DNA of 64,000 bases from assembly GCF_003339505.1 (NCBI RefSeq), contig NZ_QPIW01000032.1, forward strand, positions 1 to 64,000. Reading direction: 5' to 3'. The position numbers and the translations under genes were made by a program. The stretch comes from Runella aurantiaca. Its GTDB lineage: Bacteria; Bacteroidota; Bacteroidia; Cytophagales; Spirosomataceae. The first letter of the stretch is position 1, and every line of letters starts with the position of its first letter. Below are positions 53,544 through 62,820 of the stretch, one piece after another. The notes beneath the pieces were generated by a model. That model had not been told where the DNA came from, searched no databases, and saw only the letters and a list, made by a program, of their open reading frames with translations.

Positions 53544-54482
53544 TTATTTATTTTGAGATGAATCAATGGTGGGCTTTTTACTCCACCAACTCGCCAATAA
53601 TGAGCCTGTGATATTCATAATGGGACCAAAAAGTGCTGGCGCAAGGCCGACGGTAGCTACTTTTCCCATTTGCAGCGCAATCCCTGATGCTAATCCACCA
53701 TTTTGCAGTCCTACTTCAATCGCCACCGTACGACAATCCTGCTCGGGAAGTTTTAACGCTCGTGAGCTCCAATAACCCAACAAATAGCCACTTATGTTAT
53801 GGATTAAGGTACAAATAATCAATACCCCTCCTACTTTGAGTAAACTTTCGCGCCCGGCTGCCGTAATGATGCAAATAATCAGAGCAATACCCGCCATAGA
53901 AACCAGCGGCATGTACTTATTTAAAAACTCTGCTTGATTTCTAAACACTTTATTGACTATCAATCCCACGCCAATTGGTAATATGATAATTTTCAGAATT
54001 TCAACCATCATCTTAAAGAAATCAACCTCAATAAATGCTCCTCCTAAAAGTTTCATTAGTAATGGCGTCAAAATAGGGGCCAACAAAGTCGCACACGAAG
54101 TAATGGTAAGCGACAACGCGACGTTAGCTTTGGCAATATAAGCCATTACATTAGAGGCCAAGCCACTTGGTGAACATCCTATCAGAATTACGCCCGCGGC
54201 AATTTCAGGAGGAAAATTAAAACTTGTTGCTAAGGTATAACCAATAAGCGGCATGATTGTAAACTGACAAATTAGCCCGATAACTACACTTTTTGGTGAT
54301 TTTACAACGGCTTCAAAATCTTTAGGACTCATGGTGGTACCCATGCCAAACATAATGATTTGGAGCAAAGGTACGATGAGTGTTTTTAGCTGAAAATCTC
54401 CGACCTGGGTAAAGTATTCTGGAAAAATCATGGCCAGTGTTGCAGCCACTATAATGGATAGCGTGTACAGGTAACTTTTCAT
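53544..54482 (-). CDS. BASS-family sodium symporter
   Basis: 312 aa with about ten membrane helices. Diagnostic segments are GLICQFTIMPLIGY, IGCSPSGLASNVMAYIAKAN (sodium-binding crossover) and IEVGLQNGGLASGIAL. It belongs to the bile acid:sodium symporter family; bacterial members take up organic acids such as pantoate, pyruvate or 2-ketoacids. It is the first gene of the SDR/LysE unit, with 12 bp to the SDR. Confidence 0.9.
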   Translation of the reverse strand: MKSYLYTLSIIVAATLAMIFPEYFTQVGDFQLKTLIVPLLQIIMFGMGTTMSPKDFEAVVKSPKSVVIGLICQFTIMPLIGYTLATSFNFPPEIAAGVILIGCSPSGLASNVMAYIAKANVALSLTITSCATLLAPILTPLLMKLLGGAFIEVDFFKMMVEILKIIILPIGVGLIVNKVFRNQAEFLNKYMPLVSMAGIALIICIITAAGRESLLKVGGVLIICTLIHNISGYLLGYWSSRALKLPEQDCRTVAIEVGLQNGGLASGIALQMGKVATVGLAPALFGPIMNITGSLLASWWSKKPTIDSSQNK

Positions 54483-54574
54483 TCGTTAAGATAGTCAGAG
54501 GTTTAAAAGCATAAATGCACCTACAAAAGCAAAAGCAAAGCCTGAATTACTGCCAGTTGGCTATAAAGCCCCTT

Positions 54575-54622
54575 TTAAATTCAAAAAGCTTCCTGCCATT
54601 GGCAAGAAGCTTTTGAATTTAA
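54575..54622 (-). terminator. Long inverted repeat after carA
   Basis: Arms of 24 and 23 nt (54575-54598 and 54600-54622; core GCTTCCTGCC / GGCAAGAAGC) pair with one bulge and one wobble. It lies 13 bp after the carA stop. The T-run is broken, so it may be a terminator or a transcript-end stem. Confidence 0.5.
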
Positions 54623-54635
54623 CTATTTGTATTTT

Positions 54636-55736
54636 TTATGCTTCAAACAATTTCACAAAATCATCGAAAAGATAACGTGAATCATGAGGGCCCGGCGAAG
54701 CTTCGGGGTGATATTGCACCGAAAACGCTGGCTTATCTTTTCTTTTAATTCCTTCTATTGTTTTGTCATTAAGATTAATGTGGGTCACTTCTACATCAGG
54801 ATGCGCCTCGATTTCGTCAGGGCTAACCGCAAAACCGTGATTTTGTGAGGTTATTTCACACAGACCCGTTTGGAAGTTTTTCACGGGGTGATTTAACCCC
54901 CGGTGCCCGTGGTGCATTTTAAAAGTTGAAATTCCACTGGCCAAACCCAGAATTTGATGCCCTAAACAGATACCGAAAAGGGGTTTGTTCGTGTCCAAAA
55001 ACTGTTGAACAGTCTTCACCGCATAAGGCATTGCCGAAGGGTCACCTGGGCCATTGGAGATAAAAAATCCATCTGGGTTCCATGCCATTACTTCTTCAAA
55101 AGATGTTTTTGCGGGAAACACTTTACAAAAACATCCCCGTTGGGTTAAATTCAACAAAATGCTTTTTTTAACCCCATAATCCATCACCGCTATACGATAC
55201 TGCGCCGTTGATTCATCGCCCATAAAATAGGGTTCGGTCGTACTCACCAACGACGAAAGCTCCAGTCCATCCATGCTCGGAACCTCTTTCAAGTGTTCCA
55301 TTAATTTTTTCTCATCGAGTATTTCAGACGAAATAATCGCATTCATAACCCCTTTTTGTCGTACATGACGTACCAACTGGCGGGTATCCACTTCACTTAT
55401 GCCAACGATATTGGCTTTTTCGAAGTATGATTGAAGCGAAAAGTCGGCTGTTTTCCGAGAATAAATCTGCGAGAATGAATTACAGACCATCCCGCTTATT
55501 TTGATTGAGCTGGATTCCTCCTCACTTTCCAATTGTACACCATAATTGCCGATGTGCGCATTTGTATTAACTACAATTTGACCATAGTAAGATGGATCAG
55601 TATAGATTTCCTGATAACCCGTCATACCAGTGTTGAAACATATTTCACCACCCATGGTACCGATTTTACCGAGAGCTAAACCTTTCAGTGCTGTTCCGTC
55701 TTCAAGAAGTAAGAGTGCTGGTTGTTGAGAACCCAT
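54636..55736 (-). CDS. carA: Carbamoyl-phosphate synthase small subunit
   Basis: 366 aa from the ATG at 55736, which aligns with family N-termini (ALLLLEDGTALKG); a further ATG at 55769 adds 11 residues. It is the glutamine amidotransferase half that feeds ammonia to CarB for pyrimidine and arginine synthesis. Catalytic Cys is in GICLGHQILGLA, His/Glu in VQYHPEASPGPHD. CarB is not in the window. It follows rplQ, separated by a terminator, so it has its own transcript. Confidence 0.94.
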   Translation of the reverse strand: MGSQQPALLLLEDGTALKGLALGKIGTMGGEICFNTGMTGYQEIYTDPSYYGQIVVNTNAHIGNYGVQLESEEESSSIKISGMVCNSFSQIYSRKTADFSLQSYFEKANIVGISEVDTRQLVRHVRQKGVMNAIISSEILDEKKLMEHLKEVPSMDGLELSSLVSTTEPYFMGDESTAQYRIAVMDYGVKKSILLNLTQRGCFCKVFPAKTSFEEVMAWNPDGFFISNGPGDPSAMPYAVKTVQQFLDTNKPLFGICLGHQILGLASGISTFKMHHGHRGLNHPVKNFQTGLCEITSQNHGFAVSPDEIEAHPDVEVTHINLNDKTIEGIKRKDKPAFSVQYHPEASPGPHDSRYLFDDFVKLFEA

Positions 55737-55827
55737 TTTATATTGGTATTGTATGGTTACGGTTGTCATAAACGAGCGTATTTTTTCTCTCTATTTATGC
55801 CAACCTTAATTTGATTTTGCAAATTTC

Positions 55828-55861
55828 AAAAAAAAGGGGCTAAACTTTCGTTTAACCCCTT
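55828..55861 (-). terminator. Terminator at the end of the ribosomal operon
   Basis: A 12-bp stem with one mismatch (AAGGGGCTAAAC / GTTTAACCCCTT), TTTC loop and eight T residues on the minus strand, 48 bp after rplQ. It closes the spc/alpha operon. Confidence 0.9.
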
Positions 55862-55908
55862 CTATATTTTAACTTTTCTTCATTTTATTAAAGTATATAT
55901 GAAAAAAG

Positions 55909-56667
55909 TTATTCTTGGCCACCGTTTAATTCATCTTGCCAAGCTTTCAATTCATCAAATTTGCCATCACGAGCAAGGGCGGCTTGCTGAGGCCATGTTG
56001 TGGGGCTTTTTGAACCGATGCCAGCTGCCGATACAATTTCCTGAATTGCTTCAGGAGTCATGTCTGCCAATTGAGCAAAAGTCGTTACACCTGCATCTGC
56101 AAGAGCTTCGGCGATTTTCGGTCCAATTCCTTCTACAATTTCCAAATCGTCAGCACTTGAAGTTTCAGCTTCTGCTACAGGAGCTTCTTCAATAACTGGA
56201 GTTGCTTTTACTTCTACGGCCGAGGTCTCAGCATCAGCGCCTTTTTTGCCACCGCGGCGGCTACGACGTGTTTTGGTTGCTTTTTCTTCGGCAGCAGTCA
56301 ATAATGTTTCGTTGAAATCAACCAATTCCATCAAACAAACTTCAGCAGCATCGCCTTGGCGTGTACCCAGTTTGATAATACGAGTGTAACCACCCGGACG
56401 GTCAGCGATTTTGTCAGCGACAGTGCTGAAAAGTTCTTTCACTACATCCTTCTCAGGAATGTAAGAGAATACAATACGACGGTTGTGCGTATTATCTTCT
56501 TTTGCACGGGTCAAAATTGGCTCAATGAACTTCTTAAGTTCTTTTGCTTTCGCCAATGTTGTCTGAATGCGTTTGTGTAAAATCAAAGACGCCGCCATGT
56601 TACGCAACAAAGCGCTGCGGTGCGAGGAGGTACGTCCTAAATGATTGTCTTTCTTACCGTGTCTCAT
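55909..56667 (-). CDS. rplQ: 50S ribosomal protein L17 with HHH extension
   Basis: 252 aa, about twice the usual 115-130. Residues 1-118 are L17 ([34 protein letters not shown]). A basic stretch ([12 protein letters not shown]) and an acidic/Ala-rich linker follow, then a helix-hairpin-helix domain at about 174-244 ([40 protein letters not shown]). Such Rad51-N/HHH5-like tails are known in bacteroidetal ribosomal proteins; their role is unclear. It is the last gene of the alpha operon. Confidence 0.93.
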   Translation of the reverse strand: MRHGKKDNHLGRTSSHRSALLRNMAASLILHKRIQTTLAKAKELKKFIEPILTRAKEDNTHNRRIVFSYIPEKDVVKELFSTVADKIADRPGGYTRIIKLGTRQGDAAEVCLMELVDFNETLLTAAEEKATKTRRSRRGGKKGADAETSAVEVKATPVIEEAPVAEAETSSADDLEIVEGIGPKIAEALADAGVTTFAQLADMTPEAIQEIVSAAGIGSKSPTTWPQQAALARDGKFDELKAWQDELNGGQE

Positions 56668-56747
56668 TGGTTTGAGTTTGTGATTAGCTTCGAGCGGCGG
56701 TTCACGCGCTTCAGAATACTAACCGGTGAAACAATTTACTTAAAATT

Positions 56748-56796
56748 TGGGCTTCGAAAGACCATGATTTATTGCTAAATCAGCTTTCGAAGCCCA
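56748..56796 (-). promoter_or_regulatory. Long-stem hairpin between rpoA and rplQ
   Basis: Outer arms of 13 bp (TGGGCTTCGAAAG at 56748-56760, CTTTCGAAGCCCA at 56784-56796) enclose an inner 7-bp stem (TGATTTA / TAAATCA) with a TTGC loop. No T-run follows, so it is more likely a processing or regulatory element than a terminator. Confidence 0.6.
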
Positions 56797-56804
56797 GTAA
56801 TTAC

Positions 56805-57794
56805 TTAGTCCTCATCCAAGCGGTACTTCACAACGTCCATACCGAATATCAGATTTTTCTCAGCGACAAGTTGCTCCAATTCAGTAAGTGATTTTTTACC
56901 GAAATTACGGAACTTCATCATATCGGCTACTTCAAGTTTAACAAGGTCTCCCAAGGTCTTGATATCGGCTGATTTGAGACAGTTGTAAGCTCTCACTGAC
57001 AAATCAAGGTCAGCAAGAGGTGTCTTCAGAAGTTTACGCATACGCAACATTTCTTCATCAACCTCGCTTACTTCGTCGTTTTTCTGAGTCTCAAACGTCA
57101 TTGTTTGATCTGAGAACAACATAAAGTGCTGAATCAAAATGTAAGCTGCGCCTTTCAGTGCTTCTTCTGGGTGAATTGACCCATCGGTTGTCACTTCAAT
57201 TAACAATTTTTCGTAGTCAGTTTTCTGCTCAACGCGCGTGTTTTCAACGCTGTACTTAACATTTTTGATAGGTGTGTAAATCGCATCAATAGGAATATGG
57301 CCGATTGGCAACTCCTGATTACGCGGTTCATCAGCTGGTACATAACCACGACCTTTTTCAATCAAGATTTCCATCTCAAATGTCATCTGGTCGTCAATAT
57401 GGCAAATAACTAAATCAGGGTTTAAAACCTGGAATGATGACGTAAACTTGGCAATGTCGCCCGCAGTCACCACCGATTGATTTTTAACGCTTACTGTGAT
57501 TTTGTTATCAACCATTTCCGAAATCTTTTTGAAGCGAACCATTTTGAGGTTCAGCACGATTTCGGTAACATCTTCCACAACTCCTTCAATCGAAGAGAAT
57601 TCATGGAGCACACTGGGAAATCTGACGCTGGTGATGGCATAGCCTTCCAACGATGAAAGTAGGATACGACGCAACGCATTACCGATGGTTACACCGAAAC
57701 CTTTCTCCAGTGGCTTGAACTCAAACAACCCGTGAAAGTCGTCGGCTTTTTCCATTACGACTTTGTCGGGCATTTGGAATGCTAAAATAGACAT
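56805..57794 (-). CDS. rpoA: RNA polymerase alpha subunit
   Basis: 329 aa from the ATG at 57794 ([13 protein letters not shown]), the family-like start; the frame open to 57884 is an extension across the intergenic hairpin. The N-terminal domain (about 1-230) assembles the core enzyme, with [17 protein letters not shown]; the C-terminal helix-hairpin-helix domain (about 250-325; [33 protein letters not shown]) contacts DNA and activators. Sits between rpsD and rplQ. Confidence 0.96.
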   Translation of the reverse strand: MSILAFQMPDKVVMEKADDFHGLFEFKPLEKGFGVTIGNALRRILLSSLEGYAITSVRFPSVLHEFSSIEGVVEDVTEIVLNLKMVRFKKISEMVDNKITVSVKNQSVVTAGDIAKFTSSFQVLNPDLVICHIDDQMTFEMEILIEKGRGYVPADEPRNQELPIGHIPIDAIYTPIKNVKYSVENTRVEQKTDYEKLLIEVTTDGSIHPEEALKGAAYILIQHFMLFSDQTMTFETQKNDEVSEVDEEMLRMRKLLKTPLADLDLSVRAYNCLKSADIKTLGDLVKLEVADMMKFRNFGKKSLTELEQLVAEKNLIFGMDVVKYRLDED

Positions 57795-57869
57795 AGGATT
57801 AGCAGTTTTTTTAGAGTCCGAAGGGCGGTAATTAACCGCAAAAAAGTATGTTTTACCAAACACACAAAA

Positions 57870-57910
57870 CAAAACCCTTGACATGGAAACACCACATCAA
57901 ATGGGTTTTG
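57870..57910 (-). promoter_or_regulatory. Hairpin between rpsD and rpoA
   Basis: An 8-bp stem (CAAAACCC / GGGTTTTG) extended by TTG/CAA after a small bulge, followed on the minus strand by TTTTGTG. It may act as an attenuator or processing stem within the operon. Confidence 0.4.
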
Positions 57911-57923
57911 TAATGATTTAAGA

Positions 57924-58535
57924 CTATTTAGAGTACAATTCGACGATTGCTTGCTCGTTCACGTTCTCAGGAATCTGATCGCGTTCTGGATACTGAACAA
58001 ACTTGCCAACCAACAAACTGTTATCCCACTCAAGCCAATTGAAACGTTTTGCAGTAGCTGTACGCGCCGCCAAACTTTCAGTGATTGCTTCAAGAGATTT
58101 TGATTTCTCGCGAACACCCACGATTTGACCAGGACGCAGTGAGAATGATGGAACATTCACTACTTCTCCATCAATTGTAATGTGCTTGTGACTAACCAAT
58201 TGACGAGCCGCACGGCGAGTAGGAGCAATTCCTAAACGATAAACGGTGTTATCAAGACGAGCTTCACAAAGTTTTAAAAGGTTTACACCTGTAATACCTT
58301 CACGAACAGCTGCACGGTGAAATAAGTTACGGAATTGGCGTTCCAAAATTCCGTAGGTATATTTTACCTTTTGTTTTTCTTGCAATTGAAGTGCATATTC
58401 AGACTTCTTGCTGCGGCGTCCGCGACCATGCTGGCCGGGAGGATAGTTTTTCTTATTCAGCGCCTTGCTGGGACCCATGATGGCCTCACCAAAACGACGC
58501 GAAATCTTGGACTTTGGACCTGTATAACGTGCCAT
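57924..58535 (-). CDS. rpsD: 30S ribosomal protein S4
   Basis: 203 aa. [17 protein letters not shown] start, S4 RNA-binding domain around residues 95-155 ([36 protein letters not shown]). It has none of the N-terminal zinc-binding Cys of the C+ form. It is an early assembly protein and, in E. coli, the repressor of the alpha operon. Here it lies third in the rpsM-rpsK-rpsD-rpoA-rplQ group. Confidence 0.97.
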   Translation of the reverse strand: MARYTGPKSKISRRFGEAIMGPSKALNKKNYPPGQHGRGRRSKKSEYALQLQEKQKVKYTYGILERQFRNLFHRAAVREGITGVNLLKLCEARLDNTVYRLGIAPTRRAARQLVSHKHITIDGEVVNVPSFSLRPGQIVGVREKSKSLEAITESLAARTATAKRFNWLEWDNSLLVGKFVQYPERDQIPENVNEQAIVELYSK

Positions 58536-58569
58536 TTGAATTTGATTTATTTAAACACAAAAATTACCA

Positions 58570-58616
58570 TAAGAACAATCCTGCAACCCCAGTGTCCAAA
58601 TTGCGGATTGTCCTTA
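58570..58616 (-). promoter_or_regulatory. Long-stem hairpin between rpsK and rpsD
   Basis: Arms 58570-58586 and 58601-58616 (TAAGAACAATCC-T-GCAA / TTGC-GGATTGTCCTTA) give a 16-bp stem with one bulge and one mismatch. It occupies most of the 103-bp gap and has no T-run. Confidence 0.55.
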
Positions 58617-58638
58617 CGGCCTTATAATAACTTAAAAA

Positions 58639-59034
58639 TTAAACTCTTCTACGTTTGGGGGGACGGCAACCATTGTGTGGCAGCGGAGTAATGTCTTTGA
58701 TTGTAGTAACTTCAATACCGACATTTTGTACGGTACGGATAGCTGATTCACGACCTGAACCTGGACCTTTCACAAAGACTTCTGCTTTACGCATGCCAAG
58801 GTCGTAGGCAACTTGAGCACAGCTTTGAGCGGCAGTTTGAGCAGCATAAGGAGTGTTTTTCTTAGAGCCTTTGAAGCCCATTTTACCAGCAGATGCCCAA
58901 GAAATCACTTGTCCAGACATGTTGGTAACCGAAATAATAATGTTGTTAAATGAAGCTCTAATGTGAACTTGACCCACTTGCTCCACCTGTACAACGCGCT
59001 TTTTAGCTTTATCTTTACGCTTATTTTGAGCCAT
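58639..59034 (-). CDS. rpsK: 30S ribosomal protein S11
   Basis: 131 aa, standard length. Motifs [32 protein letters not shown] region and the C-terminal [15 protein letters not shown] are diagnostic. It lies in the platform of the 30S subunit near the mRNA exit. The gene is 110 bp downstream of rpsM, with an inverted-repeat-rich gap between. Confidence 0.97.
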   Translation of the reverse strand: MAQNKRKDKAKKRVVQVEQVGQVHIRASFNNIIISVTNMSGQVISWASAGKMGFKGSKKNTPYAAQTAAQSCAQVAYDLGMRKAEVFVKGPGSGRESAIRTVQNVGIEVTTIKDITPLPHNGCRPPKRRRV

Positions 59035-59080
59035 TTTTTTGTAATGTTAATCGTTAGTTGTTATCGCTTCGGAAAGCCGT

Positions 59081-59129
59081 TTGTTAATGGTTATCTGTTA
59101 CAGATGTTCACAATTAACAAACAGATAAC
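59081..59129 (-). promoter_or_regulatory. Overlapping inverted repeats between rpsM and rpsK
   Basis: GTTATCTGTT (59090-59099) pairs with AACAGATAAC (59120-59129), and TTGTTAAT (59081-59088) with ATTAACAA (59113-59120). The two pairings compete for the same bases, so the RNA could switch between folds. No T-run. Confidence 0.45.
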
Positions 59130-59144
59130 GGATAACTTTACTTA

Positions 59145-59522
59145 CTACTTAGTAGCTTTTTTCTTGTTGGCTACTGTCTTACGCTTACCTTTACGAGTAC
59201 GGCTATTATTTTTGGTTCTTTGGCCACGTACAGGCAATCCTTTACGGTGACGCAAGCCACGATAACAACCGATATCCATCAACCGTTTGATACTTAGCTG
59301 TACTTCTGAACGAAGTGCACCTTCGGTATTAAATTCACCGTTAATGATTCCACGAACAGCATTAGACTCTTCGTCAGACCATTCAGATACTTTTTTGTCA
59401 AAATTGATTCCAGCTTTCTCCAAAATTTTACGAGCAGAGCTACGGCCTATCCCGTAGATGTAAGTCAACGAGATTTCTCCACGTTTTTTGTCTGGAATGT
59501 CAACACCTGCAATACGTGCCAT
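59145..59522 (-). CDS. rpsM: 30S ribosomal protein S13
   Basis: 125 aa, standard length. [30 protein letters not shown] and the C-terminal basic [22 protein letters not shown] are diagnostic. It sits in the 30S head and contacts P-site tRNA. It follows rpmJ by 9 bp. Confidence 0.97.
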   Translation of the reverse strand: MARIAGVDIPDKKRGEISLTYIYGIGRSSARKILEKAGINFDKKVSEWSDEESNAVRGIINGEFNTEGALRSEVQLSIKRLMDIGCYRGLRHRKGLPVRGQRTKNNSRTRKGKRKTVANKKKATK

Positions 59523-59531
59523 ATCTTATAA

Positions 59532-59648
59532 TTATCCTTGTCTTTGTTTGTACTTGGGATTTTTCTTATTGATAACGTAAAGTTTACCTTTTCGGCGAAT
59601 TACTTTACAATCAGCACTGCGCTTTTTAATAGACGCTTTTACTTTCAT
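59532..59648 (-). CDS. rpmJ: 50S ribosomal protein L36
   Basis: 38 aa, starting ATG at 59648 and ending TAA at 59532: [20 protein letters not shown] then [18 protein letters not shown]. Only one Cys remains where the zinc form has three Cys and a His, so it is the zinc-free version. Its place between infA and rpsM is conserved in Bacteroidota. Confidence 0.95.
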   Translation of the reverse strand: MKVKASIKKRSADCKVIRRKGKLYVINKKNPKYKQRQG

Positions 59649-59750
59649 TGTTGTATGTGATTTTGGATTTAAGATTTCGGCCTCTCGTGACGGGAATTCT
59701 ACTAAACTCCTTTATCCTATTTTAACCTACAATCTGCAATCAAGTTACTA

Positions 59751-59969
59751 CTATTTATATCGGTAAATAATCCGAGCCTTTGACAAGTCGTAAGGCGACA
59801 TTTCGAGTTTAACTCGGTCACCTTGCAAAATTTTAATATAGTTCATTCGCATCTTACCAGAGATATGAGCAATTACCTCATGTTTGTTCTCTAGCTGTAC
59901 TCGAAACATAGCGTTAGAGAGCGCTTCTACTATAATTCCGTCAACTTCGATGAGTCCTTGTTTTGCCAT
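59751..59969 (-). CDS. infA: Translation initiation factor IF-1
   Basis: 72 aa single OB-fold ([52 protein letters not shown] in pieces). It occupies the A site during initiation. It lies 22 bp after map and 102 bp before rpmJ; I see only weak repeats in that gap. Confidence 0.97.
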   Translation of the reverse strand: MAKQGLIEVDGIIVEALSNAMFRVQLENKHEVIAHISGKMRMNYIKILQGDRVKLEMSPYDLSKARIIYRYK

Positions 59970-59991
59970 ATACTGCTTTTCGGTAAGTGAA

Positions 59992-60795
59992 TTAGATGCT
60001 TACCATTAACGTCGTATTTTCAGTTACTTCTTCTATGTACTTAAACGTCGTTAAAATTTCTGCTTTGCCTTTACGAACCAACACAGTGTGCTCAAAATGT
60101 GCAGCAGGTTTTCTATCTGTGGTTCGGATAGTCCAACCGTCTTTTTCCTGAACCACGGATCTTTTTCCTAACGTAATCATTGGTTCAATCGCAATCACAA
60201 TTCCTTCTCGCAACTTAGGCCCTTGTCCTCGTTTGCCGTAATTTGGAACTTCGGGACTTTCATGTAAATTTCGACCTACACCATGTCCAACCAACTCCCT
60301 AACGACACCGTAGCCGAATTTTTCAACGTAAGATTGAATCACATATCCAATATCACCAACTCTTTTACCTTCTACGGCCTGCTCAATCCCTAAATACAGT
60401 GACTGTTTAGTACGTTTTAGAAGATTCATTACTTCCACCGTTACATTTCCTACGGGGTAGGTATATGCACTGTCACTATGAAATCCATTTAACTTAACTC
60501 CGCAGTCAATAGAGATAATATCTCCTTCACGCAATTGATATTGACTTGGAAAACCATGTACCACAATATCATTCAGTGAGATACAAAGTGCTGCTGGAAA
60601 ACCATTATAGCCTTTAAAAGAAGGCTGACCTTTGTGGTCTTTAATATACTCTTCAGCGACTTTATCTAATTGCTTAGTAGTAATACCAGGTTTTATCCAC
60701 TTTGCCACTTCGGCATGGGCTTTTCCTAGAACTTGAGCGCTTTCTTTAATCAGTAAAACTTCTTCTTCTGATTTAAGAAAAATCATTTTTGTCAT
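59992..60795 (-). CDS. map: Methionine aminopeptidase type I
   Basis: 267 aa. It removes the N-terminal Met from new proteins. The five metal ligands are Asp97 (ISIDCGV), Asp108 (GFHSDSAYT), His171 ([10 protein letters not shown]), Glu204 (IAIEPMIT) and Glu235 (FEHTVLV). The start ATG at 60795 shares a base with the secY stop (TAATG); a second ATG at 60786 (MIFLKSEEE) is also possible. Confidence 0.97.
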   Translation of the reverse strand: MTKMIFLKSEEEVLLIKESAQVLGKAHAEVAKWIKPGITTKQLDKVAEEYIKDHKGQPSFKGYNGFPAALCISLNDIVVHGFPSQYQLREGDIISIDCGVKLNGFHSDSAYTYPVGNVTVEVMNLLKRTKQSLYLGIEQAVEGKRVGDIGYVIQSYVEKFGYGVVRELVGHGVGRNLHESPEVPNYGKRGQGPKLREGIVIAIEPMITLGKRSVVQEKDGWTIRTTDRKPAAHFEHTVLVRKGKAEILTTFKYIEEVTENTTLMVSI

Positions 60796-62108
60796 TATAC
60801 CGCTACAGTTTCAGTACGGCCTTTTACTCGACCAGACTTCATTAAACCTTCATAGCGTTTCATGAGGAGATAACTTTCTACTTGTTGCAAAGTATCAAGT
60901 ACAACACCAACCAAAATCAACAATGATGTACCTCCAAAAAACTGAGCAAATTCTCTCGTCATACCAGTCATACTTGCCAGTGATGGAAGAATAGCAACCA
61001 CCGCGAGAAGTATACCTCCAGGTAAAGTAATACGATCTAACACAGTAGCAATAAAGTCAGAAGTTGAAAGTCCTGGTTTAACCCCTGGAATAAACCCTCC
61101 TCCTCTTTTCATATCGTCAGCAATTTGCTGCGGACTAATTGCAATTGCAGTATAGAAAAACGTAAATACGATAATTAAAGTTGCAAACAGACCATTGTAT
61201 TGCCAAGTTGTATAATCATTGAAAGTGGTAGCAATTGAGCTAGCGAAATCACTTTTTTCGGCAAATAACCCAGCAATCAATGAAGGTATAAACATCAGCG
61301 CCTGCGCAAAGATAATTGGCATTACACCAGAAGTATTGAGCTTGAGGGGCAAATACTGTCTCTGACCACCCATTACTTTATTTCCAACTACTTGTTTTGC
61401 ATATTGAATCGGCACTCTACGTACTGCTTGTGTCAAAGCTACTGCAAACATTACTACTAAGAACAGTGCTACGATTTCAAGAACGAAAATCAACGCTTCA
61501 CCTGTACCTCTTGAAACAGCTTCCTGATAAATAGCTCTTGGAAAACGTGACACAATACCAATCATAATCAGCATTGATGTACCATTTCCAATTCCGCGGT
61601 CAGTGATTCTTTCACCCAACCACATACAAAAAATCGTACCTGCTGTTAAAATAAAAACGGATGATATTGTAAAAGCTGCACGAGTAATTAAAAGTGCATC
61701 CGTTGGTATCGTAGTTTGCAAATAACTTACCGACTGAGCAATTGTAACAAAAATGGTTAATACTCGCGTAATCTGATTCAATTTCTTGCGCCCTGATTCT
61801 CCTTCCTTCTGCATTTTTTGGAAATACGGAAGCGCCATTGTTAACAACTGAATGGCAATAGAAGCAGAAATGTAGGGCATGATACCCAAAGCGAAGATTG
61901 AAGCCTTACTGAAAGCGCCTCCCAAAAATGTATCTAACAAGCCTAATAAGCCTGATGTATCGATATTAAGTTTGCTACTGTCTACTCCCGGTAGAACAAT
62001 GTAGTAACCAAGACGATAAACCGCAATCAAAAGGAGAGTATAAAGAATTCTATTCTTTAACTCTTCAATTGAAAAGATATTTTTTAAGGTCTGTATAAAC
62101 CGTTTCAT
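60795..62108 (-). CDS. secY: Protein translocase subunit SecY
   Basis: 437 aa from the ATG at 62108 (MKRFIQTLKNIFSIEELKNRI); the open frame back to 62144 begins with TTG. Ten membrane helices form the Sec channel with SecE and SecG. Diagnostic segments are ALGIMPYISASIAIQLL, the GIGNGTSMLIM plug-side motif and GGGFIPGVKPG. It sits between rplO and map, its usual place. Confidence 0.97.
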   Translation of the reverse strand: MKRFIQTLKNIFSIEELKNRILYTLLLIAVYRLGYYIVLPGVDSSKLNIDTSGLLGLLDTFLGGAFSKASIFALGIMPYISASIAIQLLTMALPYFQKMQKEGESGRKKLNQITRVLTIFVTIAQSVSYLQTTIPTDALLITRAAFTISSVFILTAGTIFCMWLGERITDRGIGNGTSMLIMIGIVSRFPRAIYQEAVSRGTGEALIFVLEIVALFLVVMFAVALTQAVRRVPIQYAKQVVGNKVMGGQRQYLPLKLNTSGVMPIIFAQALMFIPSLIAGLFAEKSDFASSIATTFNDYTTWQYNGLFATLIIVFTFFYTAIAISPQQIADDMKRGGGFIPGVKPGLSTSDFIATVLDRITLPGGILLAVVAILPSLASMTGMTREFAQFFGGTSLLILVGVVLDTLQQVESYLLMKRYEGLMKSGRVKGRTETVAV

Positions 62109-62141
62109 GCGTTTGTTAGATTTACCCGTGAAAAAATCAGG

Positions 62142-62174
62142 CAAAGTTACAAAAAATCTTTGGTAAGATTACAA
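62142..62174 (-). promoter_or_regulatory. Possible internal promoter before secY
   Basis: On the minus strand TTG at 62174-62172, 22 nt, TAacTTTG at 62149-62142. The spacing is one nt longer than usual. It overlaps the rplO stop and would give secY-map-infA extra transcription. Confidence 0.35.
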
Positions 62175-62615
62175 AGTAACGGCTTTACCGCCTGCTTTTT
62201 CGATAGCCTCTGCTGCTGCTTTTGAAAAAGCATGAGCTTTCAATTCTACGGCAACTTTTAATTCGCCACGGCTAAGAATCTTTACTAAGTCAGTTTTTGA
62301 AACTAAACCGTTGTTGTACAACACTTCAATGTCGATAACAGTAGCATTTGTTTTTTCAACCAATGCCTGAATAGAATCTAAGTTGAGTGCTTTGTACTCT
62401 ACGCGATTAATGTTTTTGAAGCCAAACTTCGGAACACGTCTTTGAAGTGGCATTTGCCCTCCTTCGAAGTGACTTTTTTGGCTATAGCCTGAACGTGATT
62501 GAGCACCTTTGTGTCCACGCGTAGATGTACCACCCATTCCTGAGCCATGCCCTCTACCTAGGCGTTTTTTTGTTTTTACCGAGCCTGAGGCTGGTTTTAA
62601 TGAGCTAAGATTCAT
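62169..62615 (-). CDS. rplO: 50S ribosomal protein L15
   Basis: 148 aa from the ATG at 62615 (MNLSSLKPASGSV); a second ATG at 62621 adds two residues. The Gly/Arg-rich N-terminus (RLGRGHGSGMGGTSTRGHKG) and a C-terminal alpha/beta domain are typical. It is a late-assembly protein of the large subunit. Confidence 0.96.
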   Translation of the reverse strand: MNLSSLKPASGSVKTKKRLGRGHGSGMGGTSTRGHKGAQSRSGYSQKSHFEGGQMPLQRRVPKFGFKNINRVEYKALNLDSIQALVEKTNATVIDIEVLYNNGLVSKTDLVKILSRGELKVAVELKAHAFSKAAAEAIEKAGGKAVTL

Positions 62616-62628
62616 TGTCATATGCCAA

Positions 62629-62808
62629 TTAGATCTCTTCGACTTTCACCAAATGATTTACTTTCTGAATCATACCAGAAATGGCAGGATTGATTTCAAT
62701 CTCTATACTGCGACTGATTTTACCTAATCCCAAAGCAGCTAAAGTGCGCTTTTGATCTTCGGGTCTACCAATCTTACTTCTAACTTGTGTTACTCTTACC
62801 TTTGCCAT
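62629..62808 (-). CDS. rpmD: 50S ribosomal protein L30
   Basis: 59 aa, ATG at 62808, TAA at 62629: MAKVRVTQVRSKIGRPEDQK, then RTLAALGLGKISRSIEIEIN and PAISGMIQKVNHLVKVEEI. Length and the LGLGK motif identify L30. It is placed between rpsE and rplO as in other spc operons. Confidence 0.96.
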   Translation of the reverse strand: MAKVRVTQVRSKIGRPEDQKRTLAALGLGKISRSIEIEINPAISGMIQKVNHLVKVEEI

Positions 62809-62820
62809 TTTCCCAAAAGA

